Below the pieces are notes generated by a model. That model worked only from the letters and a program-made list of their open reading frames with translations, was not told where the DNA came from and ran no database searches. From Candidatus Avelusimicrobium aviculae (GTDB taxonomy: Bacteria > Elusimicrobiota > Elusimicrobia > Elusimicrobiales > Elusimicrobiaceae), in NCBI GenBank assembly GCA_944324655.1, contig CALUXF010000005.1, positions 1 to 64,000 on the forward strand: 64,000 nt of DNA. The letters are read 5' to 3'. This document shows, in pieces, positions 41,748-51,400 of this stretch (within the stretch, counting starts at the first letter, position 1; every line of letters begins with the position of its first letter). Position numbers and translations under genes: made by a program.

Positions 41748-41756
41748 TGGTAAAAT
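41748..41756 (+). promoter_or_regulatory. Extended -10 promoter of def (leaderless)
   Basis: TGGTAAAAT ends 6 nt before the def ATG; no room for a Shine-Dalgarno. Confidence 0.5.
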
Positions 41757-41762
41757 AAGTTT

Positions 41763-42290
41763 ATGGCAATACGCAAAATTGTAAAATACGGCGATGATAT
41801 CCTGCGCCAAAAATTAAAACCGGTGGACTACAACGCCCTGGCGCCGGAACTGCCCCTATTATTAAAAGATATGGAAGAAACCTGCCTTTCCGTTCGCGGG
41901 GTGGGTTTGGCGGCCAACCAGATTGGTTTGCCGTACCGGTTGGCGGTTATTTTAATACCGGATACTTCTTCTAAAGATGAAAACGCCTACAAGCGTTATG
42001 TGATTATTAATCCGCAGATTATTTCCATGCGGGGGGAAAAGCTGGAGGAAGAGGGGTGCCTGTCCCTGCCCGGTTTATGGGCGGAAGTAACCCGCGCCAC
42101 AGATGTTACCGTTTCTTTTTTGGATGAAAACGGAAAAGAACAAACCTTGCGCGCGCGCGGCTTGCTTGCCAAGGCCTTCCAGCACGAGGTGGACCATTTA
42201 GACGGAAAATTGTTTATAGATTTGGTGGACCCCACTTTAAAGCCGGAACTAAAAAAAGCCATTAAAAAATTGCGTAAAGATTGGAACTAG
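41763..42290 (+). CDS. def: Peptide deformylase
   Basis: 175 aa. Removes the formyl group from nascent chains. All three motifs: 'GVGLAANQIGL', 'EEGCLSLPG', 'QHEVDHLDG' (metal Cys and two His). ATG at 41763 directly follows the extended -10, so the mRNA is probably leaderless. Confidence 0.96.
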   Translation: MAIRKIVKYGDDILRQKLKPVDYNALAPELPLLLKDMEETCLSVRGVGLAANQIGLPYRLAVILIPDTSSKDENAYKRYVIINPQIISMRGEKLEEEGCLSLPGLWAEVTRATDVTVSFLDENGKEQTLRARGLLAKAFQHEVDHLDGKLFIDLVDPTLKPELKKAIKKLRKDWN

Positions 42291-42347
42291 CGGATTGGCT
42301 CAAAAAGCGATTTGCGCCTGTTGCTTCTTTGCCGTAATAAATATTTC

Positions 42348-42376
42348 TTGCATCGTTCGTTTTTTTTTAATACACT
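42348..42376 (+). promoter_or_regulatory. Promoter of the lysA leader
   Basis: TTGCAT (42348-42353), 17-bp spacer with nine consecutive T, TACACT (42371-42376). Start point predicted near 42383. Confidence 0.5.
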
Positions 42377-42382
42377 AAGCGT

Positions 42383-42475
42383 ATGTTGATTATTTCTTTT
42401 GTTAAACGCGCAGCTAAACAGAACAAGAGCAAAAAGTGCTCTTGCGGTTTGGCTTGTGCTTTAGCGGAAAAATAA
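42383..42475 (+). CDS. Lysine-rich leader peptide of the lysA operon (candidate)
   Basis: 30 codons (too short for a usual ORF list). Lys at 8, 12, 15, 17, 18 and 30, including the pair at 17-18; three Cys follow. It sits 70 bp before lysA and ends 25 nt before a terminator. The mRNA can fold GCTAAA (42413-42418) with TTTAGC (42460-42465); a second hairpin CAAGAGC/GCTCTTG (42424-42444) has Lys17-18 in the loop. CTTTAGCGG (42459-42467) can alternatively pair with CCGCTTAAG (42504-42512) in the terminator's 5' arm, one mismatch. That is the logic of ribosome-mediated attenuation. The ATG is at the predicted transcription start, so it would be leaderless. It could instead be an unrelated small Cys-rich peptide. 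Confidence 0.5.
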   Translation: MLIISFVKRAAKQNKSKKCSCGLACALAEK

Positions 42476-42500
42476 GAAACCACTTTATTGTTTAGTTAAA

Positions 42501-42529
42501 CCCCCGCTTAAGTACAAGCGGGGGTTTTT
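42501..42529 (+). terminator. Terminator upstream of lysA (attenuator)
   Basis: Perfect 9-bp stem CCCCCGCTT/AAGCGGGGG, 6-nt loop, five T. It lies between the leader peptide and lysA with no promoter after it, so lysA-aspartokinase transcription probably must read through it. Confidence 0.8.
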
Positions 42530-42545
42530 AATTTAAGGAGAAATT

Positions 42546-43796
42546 ATGTGTTTTACCTACCATAACGAAGAATTATTTGCCGAAGGAGTGGCCTTACATA
42601 AACTGGCCGAAGAAGTGGGCACCCCGTTTTATTGCTATTCTTCCGGCAAACTGGCCGGCAATTTTCAAGCCTATCAAAATGCGCTTGGGAATTTTAACCA
42701 TACGGTTTGTTATTCCGTAAAAGCCAACCCCAATTTGGGCGTTTTAAAAACGCTTGCGCGGCTGGGCAGCGGGGCGGATGTGGTGTCTGCGGGGGAAATG
42801 TACGTGGCTTTAAAAGCGGGTATCCCGGCGGATAAAATTGTGTTTTCGGGGGTAGGTAAAACCAAAGAGGAGCTGGAAGAAGCCATCAAAACCCAAATTT
42901 TGCAAATTAATGCCGAATCCATAGCGGAAGTGGAAACCATCAACCGCCTAGCTATTGATTTGGGTTTAAAAGCCAATGTGGCGTTGCGCGTTAATCCGGA
43001 CGTGGACGCCCTCACCCATGTAAAAATATCCACCGGTAAACAAGGAGATAAATTCGGCGTGGATTGGGACGACGCCCTCCCGCTTTACCGCGCGGCCGCC
43101 CGTATGCCGGGTATCCGCTTGGCCGGGATAGCGGTACATATTGGTTCCCAATTATTGGACTTGCAGCCGTTTCGTTTGGCTTTTACCAAAATTGCCCAAA
43201 TGGTGCGTGAACTGGAAAAAGAAGGCATTGTATTACAAAATATAGACCTAGGCGGCGGCTTGGGCATTAATTATAATGTGGAACTCCCTCCCACCTGTGA
43301 GGCGTATGCCGAGGTGGTGCGTGAAACCCTGGGCGATTTAAACAAACATATTATTGTGGAGCCTGGCCGCAGCATTACCGGCAATATGGGTATTTTGGTT
43401 ACCCAGGTGCTGTATACCAAGCAAATGGGGGAGAAAAACTTCATTATCGTGGACGCGGGCATGAATGACTTGGTCCGCCCCGCTATGTATGACGCGTGGC
43501 ATACCATTTTACCGGTGGAACGCCGCGGCATCGCCCCGATTATTGCCGATGTGGTGGGGCCGATTTGCGAGTCCAGCGACGTGTTTGCCAAAGACCGCAT
43601 TATAGAGCCTGTCCAACAAGGCGAGCTACTTGCTATAATGTGTGCTGGGGCCTATGGGGCGGCCATGTCTTCCATATATAATTTCCGCCCGTTAGTGCCT
43701 GAGGTAATGGTGCACGGCGAAGAGTTTTGCGTTGTTCGCCGCCGTACTTCTTACGAGGAAATGCTGTCCGGCCAGCACGTGCCGCAGTGGATATAA
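42546..43796 (+). CDS. lysA: Diaminopimelate decarboxylase
   Basis: 416 aa. Last step of lysine biosynthesis. PLP Lys in 'CYSVKANPN', 'HIGSQ', 'LGGGLGI', 'EPGRSI', and the active-site 'CESSD' and 'GAYGAAMSSIYN'. Normal length. AAGGAG precedes the ATG, just after the terminator. The next gene, an aspartokinase, starts about 10 bp after its stop. Confidence 0.97.
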   Translation: MCFTYHNEELFAEGVALHKLAEEVGTPFYCYSSGKLAGNFQAYQNALGNFNHTVCYSVKANPNLGVLKTLARLGSGADVVSAGEMYVALKAGIPADKIVFSGVGKTKEELEEAIKTQILQINAESIAEVETINRLAIDLGLKANVALRVNPDVDALTHVKISTGKQGDKFGVDWDDALPLYRAAARMPGIRLAGIAVHIGSQLLDLQPFRLAFTKIAQMVRELEKEGIVLQNIDLGGGLGINYNVELPPTCEAYAEVVRETLGDLNKHIIVEPGRSITGNMGILVTQVLYTKQMGEKNFIIVDAGMNDLVRPAMYDAWHTILPVERRGIAPIIADVVGPICESSDVFAKDRIIEPVQQGELLAIMCAGAYGAAMSSIYNFRPLVPEVMVHGEEFCVVRRRTSYEEMLSGQHVPQWI

Positions 43797-43805
43797 AGGA
43801 TGAAT

Positions 43806-44534
43806 ATGAAAAAAATTTGCATTATGAAATTTGGCGGCAATACGCTGGCTAACAAACAAAAACTGCTGCAAGCGGCGCAGTTGATTAAATCCCGCTATGA
43901 GTCGGGCTTTATTCCGGTGGTGGTGGCTTCAGCCAACGGCAACTTGACGGACGTTTTGCTGGACCACGCTTACAGCATTGCCGCCAACCCGGAAAAGAGA
44001 GAACTGGATATGCTGGTTACCACCGGGGAGCGGGTCAGCGTGGCGCTGTTATCCATCGCGCTTAGGGCGGTAGACGTGCCCGCCATATCGCTTACGGGAA
44101 GCCAAATCGGTCTGATTACCACTGGCACGCATACCGGGGCGGATATTCTTTCTTTGAAAGGGGACCGCTTGGTGCGGGAAATCCAGCAAGGGCATGTGCC
44201 GATAGTGGCCGGCTTTCAGGGGATAGGGGAAAATAAAGAAATTACCACATTAAAACGCGGCGGGAGCGACGTGTCTGCCGTGTTTTTGGCCAGCCAGCTG
44301 GGCGCCAATCACGTGGAAATGGTGAAAGACGTAGACGGAGTTTACTCCGCCGACCCTAATAAAGACGTAAAAGCCCAGCGCTATGAAGTGCTTGATTTTG
44401 ATGAAATGTATAAACTGGCGTTAAACGGGGCCAATGTGCTGCATCCGGACGCCGTCCTTTTGGCTAAGGCCAAAGGGGTGGAAATACGCATTGTGTTTTA
44501 TCAAACCGGGCAAACGGGAACCGTGATTAAGTAG
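43806..44534 (+). CDS. lysC: Aspartokinase, catalytic domain only (no ACT domains)
   Basis: 242 aa. Phosphorylates aspartate, the first step toward Lys, Thr, Met. Kinase motifs 'MKFGGNTL', 'TTGERVSVALL', 'GFQGIGENKEITTLKRGGSD', 'KDVDGVYSADP'. The protein stops right after the catalytic domain; the ~150-residue tandem ACT part that gives feedback inhibition in most aspartokinases is absent. ATG 43806 has AAAGGA 5 nt upstream. Cotranscribed with lysA. Confidence 0.9.
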   Translation: MKKICIMKFGGNTLANKQKLLQAAQLIKSRYESGFIPVVVASANGNLTDVLLDHAYSIAANPEKRELDMLVTTGERVSVALLSIALRAVDVPAISLTGSQIGLITTGTHTGADILSLKGDRLVREIQQGHVPIVAGFQGIGENKEITTLKRGGSDVSAVFLASQLGANHVEMVKDVDGVYSADPNKDVKAQRYEVLDFDEMYKLALNGANVLHPDAVLLAKAKGVEIRIVFYQTGQTGTVIK

Positions 44535-44553
44535 TTTTAAACAGGGAAGGAAA

Positions 44554-44715
44554 ATGAAATTAAAATTCGGCTGGCTGGGTATAGTGTCTTTTGTATTGTT
44601 GGGTGCCTGTGTGTATTTATGGGGGCCGGGTTTTGGCGGCTATGTGCGCACGGCGGCCACTTTATTGCTGTATCTGGTTATTTTTGGCGCCTGCTTTGTG
44701 GTAATACGCAAATAA
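44554..44715 (+). CDS. Small two-helix membrane protein
   Basis: 53 aa: MKLKFGW start, two hydrophobic helices (residues ~8-24 and ~33-50), basic C-terminus. GGAAGG lies just upstream. It follows the aspartokinase by 19 bp. No recognised family. Confidence 0.6.
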   Translation: MKLKFGWLGIVSFVLLGACVYLWGPGFGGYVRTAATLLLYLVIFGACFVVIRK

Positions 44716-44740
44716 AGCCTGCTAACACGCCCTAAAAATA

Positions 44741-44749
44741 TGGTATGAT
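44741..44749 (+). promoter_or_regulatory. Extended -10 promoter (near-leaderless gene)
   Basis: TGGTATGAT ends 10 nt before the ATG of the next gene. Confidence 0.45.
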
Positions 44750-44758
44750 ATATTACCT

Positions 44759-45193
44759 ATGGAACACACATTAATTTTATTATCTGCCGGGTTTGTAGTA
44801 TGTTTTGTTTTGCTGTTTTGGTTTACGGCAAAATACCGTGCCGCTTTAGCCGGAGAAACGGATTTTGATTCCCCTGTGGAAGATTTAACCATGATGACGG
44901 TCTCAAAACCTGCCGCCTTTCCGTCCCGCGCTTCTATTTTGGGATCGTTGCAGAATACGTCCGCATTGGAAATGGCTGATTTAAAAGAAAAGGTGAAAGA
45001 TTTACATTACCGTTTGGAAGAAATGAAAACCACTGATGATAAAACGTTGGCGGAAATGGCCAAGCAAATGGGCCGATTGGAACAACGCTTGACCACCTTT
45101 GAGCAAGAATACATTACCAAACTGCAGCCCACTTTGCTCAGCCTGATAGAAGAACTGGAAAACATGAAAGTGGACGGAGAAAAGGAAGCTTAA
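44759..45193 (+). CDS. Membrane-anchored coiled-coil protein
   Basis: 144 aa. One N-terminal transmembrane helix (residues 5-24), a linker, then a coiled coil (residues ~75-135, 'MADLKEKVKDLHYRLEEMK' ...). No recognised family; may be a structural or scaffolding protein. No Shine-Dalgarno is visible and the extended -10 is only 10 nt upstream. Confidence 0.75.
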   Translation: MEHTLILLSAGFVVCFVLLFWFTAKYRAALAGETDFDSPVEDLTMMTVSKPAAFPSRASILGSLQNTSALEMADLKEKVKDLHYRLEEMKTTDDKTLAEMAKQMGRLEQRLTTFEQEYITKLQPTLLSLIEELENMKVDGEKEA

Positions 45194-45212
45194 TTTTGCT
45201 GGGATATTGCGC

Positions 45213-45241
45213 AAAAGCCCCGCTTTTTTTGCGGGGCTTTT
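45213..45241 (+). terminator. Intrinsic terminator
   Basis: AAAAGCCCCGC/GCGGGGCTTTT 11-bp stem with a T7 loop. Confidence 0.85.
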
Positions 45242-45422
45242 GATTTATAAGCCAAAAATGAAGCGGCGGTTTAAAAAAACGGCTTCGAAAAATCTAACAT
45301 ATCGGCTTAGATTTTGCAAGTGTTTTTTATAAAAAGGTTGCTCTTAATTTGTTTTGGCTCCCCAAAATTTAATATCATATACCTATATAGTATTTTGTGG
45401 GAACCATTGATTAGGAGACCAA

Positions 45423-48400
45423 ATGAAAAATAAAAACCTTGAACCTATAGCCATAGTGGGCATAGGCGCTATCATGCCCGGAGCTTTAAATAAAGACGAG
45501 TTCTGGAACAATATTAAAGAAGGAAAAAACTGCATTACCGAAATCCCCAAATCCTACTGGGACTACAACCTGTTTTACAGTCCTGACCACAAAGCCGAAG
45601 ACAAGACCTATTCCAAAATCGGCGGTTTTATACCTGAAACGTTTAAATTCAACTCTATTAAATACCGCATTCCTCCGCAAGTGGCCAAACAAATGGACAC
45701 GGTGCAACACTTAGCCGTGGAAACCACCCGCATGGCGCTGGAAGACGCCGGTTATGACAAAAAAGAATTTGACCATAACCGCACCGCGGTTATTATCGGC
45801 AACTCTATGGGCGGCATGAAGAACGAGATGTCCAACACCCGTTTAAACCGCCCCTTTTTATATGAAATTTTGAAAAATACGGAAACGTTCAAACACTTAA
45901 ACCCGGCGGACGCCCAAAAAATGATGGACGAAATGGACGCCGGCGTGCGCGAACGTTTTATCCCTATTACCGAAGACTCCATGCCCGGAGAGTTGGCCAA
46001 CGTTATTCCCGGCCGCGTAGCCAATGTGTTTGATTTGCACGGAACCAACTTTGCCGTAGACGCTGCCTGCGCCACCTCTTTGGCGGCTATTGACCAAGCC
46101 GTAAACGGTTTGCGCATGGGTAATTTTGATATGGCCATAGCGGGCGGTGTGGACCAGATGATGTCTCCCTCCGCTTACATTAAATTTTGCAAAATCGGTG
46201 CTTTGTCTGAAACGGGTTCTTATCCGTTTGACGCTCGCGCCAACGGATTTGTTATGGCGGAAGGCGCCGGCATGGTGATTTTGAAACGCTTGTCCGACGC
46301 GGTAAAAGACGGAGACAGAATTTACGCCGTCATCCGCGCGGTGGGAGCTTCTTCCGATGGGAAAGGCAAAGGCATCACCGCCCCCAACCCCAAAGGGCAG
46401 AAACTGGCGGTGGAAAAAGCCTTTGAACAGCTGGACTATACCCCCGGCGAAGTGGGTCTTTTGGAAGCCCACGGTACCGGCACCCGCGTGGGTGACGCTA
46501 CCGAGCTGAACGCCTTAAACGAAATTTTTGCCCCGTATGCTAAACCCGGCAGCATTGGCTTAGGCAGCGTGAAGAGCCAAATCGGCCACGCCAAAGCGGC
46601 GGCGGGTATCGCTTCCTTAATTAAGACCTCCTTGGCCTTATATAATAAGGTATTGCCCCCTTCCATCAATTTTGAAACCCCCAACCCCATTGTGGATTGG
46701 GCCACCTGTCCCTTCCGCGTAATTACCAAAACGCAGGACTGGACCAGCGACAAAGTGCGCCGCGCCAACGTTTCCGCCTTCGGTTTCGGCGGGACGAACT
46801 TCCACGTAGCTATGGAAGAAATGAACGACGCCTTACTCAAAAAAGAAGAAACCAAAGTTTGTGCCTCAGCCGTAACCCCTACTAAACAGGAGAATGTAAA
46901 CATGACCAGCAGTAATTCCTATACGCTTCACGTTCCGGGGGAGAAAATCCAAGGTGACGTTTTGACCTTCTCCGCCGCAACAAAGCAGGAACTTTTTGAC
47001 GTTTTGGACAAAGCCGTGGTGGCCATTCAGTATGACCCGGCCTACTTGCCCAGCATTTCTTATAAAAACCACGTAACCAAACCGCAGAAGTTTGCCGTAA
47101 CCATTAACGTGGAAAGCCCGGAAAAATTAAAAGAAAAAATTGAATTTTTCAAAAAAATCGCCGGTACGCAGGACGTATGGGAACAAGAATCTCTGTATTT
47201 AAGAATGAAAGGCATTTATCCGTTTACTCCTACGGAAATTAAACCCAAAGTATGCTTTATGTTCCCCGGCCAGGGTTCCCAATATGTGGACATGATGAAA
47301 GACTTGGCCTCCAAATACAAAGTAGTGCAGGATACGTTTGACGAGGCTGACCGCCTGCTTATGGGCATTATCGGCCAAACTTTAACCGAAACGTTATGGA
47401 GCAAACCCGGCGAAACCAAAGAACAAATTGCCGTGCGTGAAGCCGCCATTAAGAAAACCGAAATGACCCAGCCCGCCGTGCTGACGGCGGATATCGCCAT
47501 GATGCGCTTGCTGTCTTCCTTTGGCATTAAGCCGGATGTGGTCATGGGCCACAGCTTGGGCGAATACGCCGCCGCGGTAGCCGCCGGTATCTTTGATTTT
47601 GAAAACGGCTTAAAAGCCGTATGCACCCGCGGGAAGGTAATGTCTGAAATTAAAGTGGAAGACAACGGCAAGATGGCTTCCATCGCCGCCCCGGTGGAAC
47701 GGGTGGAACCGGAATTGGCCCGCATCAGCGGTTATGTGGCCGTAGCCAACAAAAACTGCCCCACCCAAACGGTTATTGCCGGCGCCAGCAAATCTATTGA
47801 CGATGCCATTAAAATGTTTACCGATATGGGCATACAGGCGGTACAAATCCCGGTGTCTCACGCTTTCCACTCCGCCATTGTGCGCCCGGCTATGCCGCAG
47901 TACCGCGCGTTTTTGGATACGCTTACTTTCCATGCGCCCACCATGCCCATTACCACCAACGTTACGGCGGAATTTTATCCCAGCGACCCGGAAAAAATCA
48001 AAGACCTTATGGTCACGCAGATTTCCCACTCCGTGGAATGGATTAAACAGCTTAAGACCACCTATGATTCCGGCGTTCGCTTATTTGTAGAATGCGGCCC
48101 TAAACGCGTGCTTTCCGCCTTGGCTTCCAGCACCTTGTCTGACAAGAAAGACATTAAAGTGCTGGCTTCCAACCATCCTAAAAAAGGCGGCATTTGCGAA
48201 TTTAACGACCTATTTGCCAACTTAATTTCTTCCGGCATCGGTTTAAATTGGACTGGAACCGATATGTATGGGGACCATTCCACTTATAACCCCGCTTTTG
48301 TAAACTGGGTAACCGGTACGGCTACACCAGTGGAAAAAGAGCTGGGCGCTTCCTGCTCCTGCCAGGCTGCCCCTGCCCAAGCTTCCGGCAAGAACTGCTG

Positions 48401-51400
48401 TGATAAAGAAGTAGTAATCAGCGGTATTGCCGCCGGCGGCCCCGGCAGCTGGGACCGTATCTTCCGCGACGGAGTATTGGACGAAATCCTCTCCGGCCGT
48501 AACTTGATTGAGCCCGTTTCCGCCGATATCCAACAAAAACAAATTGATAAACACGTAGAATTTGTTATCAAATCCAAAGACGGAAACCACCGCTTTGAAC
48601 GTTTGACTTCTCCCAGCCAAGCCATTAAATTGGCAGCCAAGGGCGGCGCGTTTGACGCGGAAAAAGAATTTGGCCTGCCGGCCAAATGGGTGCGCTCTAT
48701 GGACCGCTCCTTCCAGCTGGCTATTGCCGCCGGCATTTTGGCTTTGAAAGACGCCGGTATTCCGCTGGTGCTTTACTATAAACCCACCTCCACGGGCGGC
48801 TATTTGCCGGACCGCTGGGGTCTGCCGGCGGATATGATTGATGACACCGGCGTCATCTTTACTTCCGCTTTCCCCGTGGCCAACAGCATGATGGGGGATT
48901 TATCCAAACGCGTGGCCGGTTTGCTTAACAACAAAACCGCCAAAGAAGTACGCGCTTTCTGCGATAAATTTATCGCCCAAATTTCGGACCCGGCCCTCAA
49001 AGCGGAAATTGAAGCCTGGTATAATGAAAACTTTAAAGACAAAGAAGTGGAACCCCAGTCTTTTACGTCTGAATTTGTCTTAAAAACCATTATTATTGCC
49101 CACTCTCACTTCTGCCAGTGGATTCGCGCCCGCGGGCCGGCCACTTCCATGAGTGCGGCCTGCGCCTCCACGGCTCAAGCCCTTGCCGTAGCGCAGGACT
49201 GGATTAAGCTGGGCCGCGCAAAGAGAGTTATTGTCATCAGCGCGGACGATATTACCAATGACAATGTATCCGAATGGATTTTAACGGCTTTCTTAGCCTC
49301 CGGCGCCGCCACCACGGAAGCCGATGTAACCAAAGCCGCCCTGCCTTTTGACCGCCGCCGCAACGGCATGATTGTGGGTATGGGCGCCGTGTCTTTAATT
49401 GTAGAAGACGCGCAGGAAGTAGCCAAACGCGGCATGAAGCCGCTTGCTAAAGTGTTGGCTACGGAAATCCGCAACAGCGGTTTCCACGTAACCCGTTTGG
49501 ACGTAGGCCACGTGGCCCAGGTAATGAATGACTTGGTGACCGAGGCCGAACGCAAGAGCGGCGTTTCCCGCGGCGATATCGCCAAACAGTTGGTATTTAT
49601 CTCTCATGAAACGTATACCCCGGCCCGCGGCGGTTCCGCCAGCGCGGAAGCGTATGCGCTTAAATCCACCTTTGGCAAAGATGTCAGCAGTGTCATCGTC
49701 AGCAATACCAAAGGGTTTACCGGTCACTCTATGGGCGCCGGGTTGGAAGACGCCATTGCCGTACATTGTTTAAACACGGGTTTGGTGCCGCCTATCGCCA
49801 ACTTTAAAGAAGCGGACCCGGAACTGGAAGGCATTACCCTTAGCAAAGGCGGGCATTATAACTTTAAATACGCGCTTAGATTGGCGGCCGGTTTCGGCTC
49901 TCAGCTGGGTATGACTTTGTTGGAAAAAGTGTGGGACGTAAAAGAACCCCGCATTGTAGACGCCGCCCGCCACGAGGCTTGGCTGAAAGAAATTTCCGGT
50001 CAGCAAGCCCCGGTGTTGGAAGTGGTGCAGAACACCCTGCGCGTAAAAGATAATTATAAACACGGTGTGAAACCTTCTTTAATTATGGAAGGTTCCCAAG
50101 CGTTTGTGGATAAAGTAAATTCCATTCATCACACCGCTCCTGCTGTAGCCGCCCCTGCGGCTCAGCCTGCGCCGGCTTCTGTACAAGCGGCCCCGGCCGC
50201 TCAACCGGCTCCTGCGGCTCAAGCCGCTCCTGTTGCGGCTTCTAAGCCTATGCCGTCTTTGAACGAAGCCGATGTGCAAGCCAATATCTTAAACATCATT
50301 TCCGAAAAAACCGGCTACCCGCAGGACATGTTGGACTTGGATTTAGATATGGAAGCGGACCTGGGCATTGATACGGTAAAACAAGCCGAACTGTTTGCCA
50401 TTATGCGTGAGACGTATCATATCGCGCGTCAAGAAGGCGTACAGCTCAAAGACTACCCGACCATTCGCTCCATTATTAAATACGCTATGGCCAATGCGGG
50501 AAGCGAAGGCACTGCCGCCGCGGCTCCCGCCGCTCAGCCGGCCCCTGCGGCTCAACCCGCTGCCGCGCCTGTACAGGCTGCTGCGGCCCCGGCTTCTAAA
50601 CCGATGCCTTCTTTGAACGAAGCCGATGTGCAAGCCAATATTTTAAACATCATTGCCGAAAAAACCGGCTACCCGCAAGACATGCTGGACTTGGACTTAG
50701 ACATGGAAGCGGACCTGGGCATTGATACGGTAAAACAAGCCGAACTGTTTGCCATTATGCGTGAGACGTATCACATCGCGCGTCAAGAAGGCGTACAGCT
50801 CAAAGACTACCCGACCATTCGCTCCATTATTAAATACGCTATGGCCAATGCGGGAAGCGAAGGCACTGCTGCCGCCGCTCCTGCCGCTCAGCCTGCTGTA
50901 GCCCCTGCGGCTCCCGCTCCGGCGGCCCCGGCCCCCGCGGCTCAGCCTGCGCCAGCTCCTGTACAAGCGGCTCCTGCCGCGGCTTCTAAGCCGATGCCGT
51001 CTTTGAACGAAGCCGATGTGCAAGCCAATATTTTAAACATCATTGCCGAAAAAACCGGCTACCCGCAGGACATGCTGGACTTGGACTTAGATATGGAAGC
51101 GGACTTGGGTATTGATACGGTAAAACAAGCCGAACTGTTTGCCATTATGCGTGAGACGTATCACATCGCGCGTCAAGAAGGCGTACAGCTCAAAGACTAC
51201 CCGACCATTCGCTCCATTATTAAATACGCCATGGCTAACGCGGGAAGCGAAGGCGCTGCCGCCGCTCCTGCTGCTCAGCCCGCTGTGGCGGCTCCGGCCC
51301 CTGCTCCGGCTGTGGCTCAGCCCGCGCCGGCTCCTGCGGCGCAAGCGTCCGCCATGCCTTCTTTGAAAGAAGAAGACGTAACCAATAATATCCGCTCTAT

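Noticed and set aside
42290-42545. Lysine (L-box) riboswitch in front of lysA
   Set aside because: Only ~160 nt from predicted start to ATG, and the long multi-stem L-box core was not recognisable. The leader-peptide model explains the structure better.
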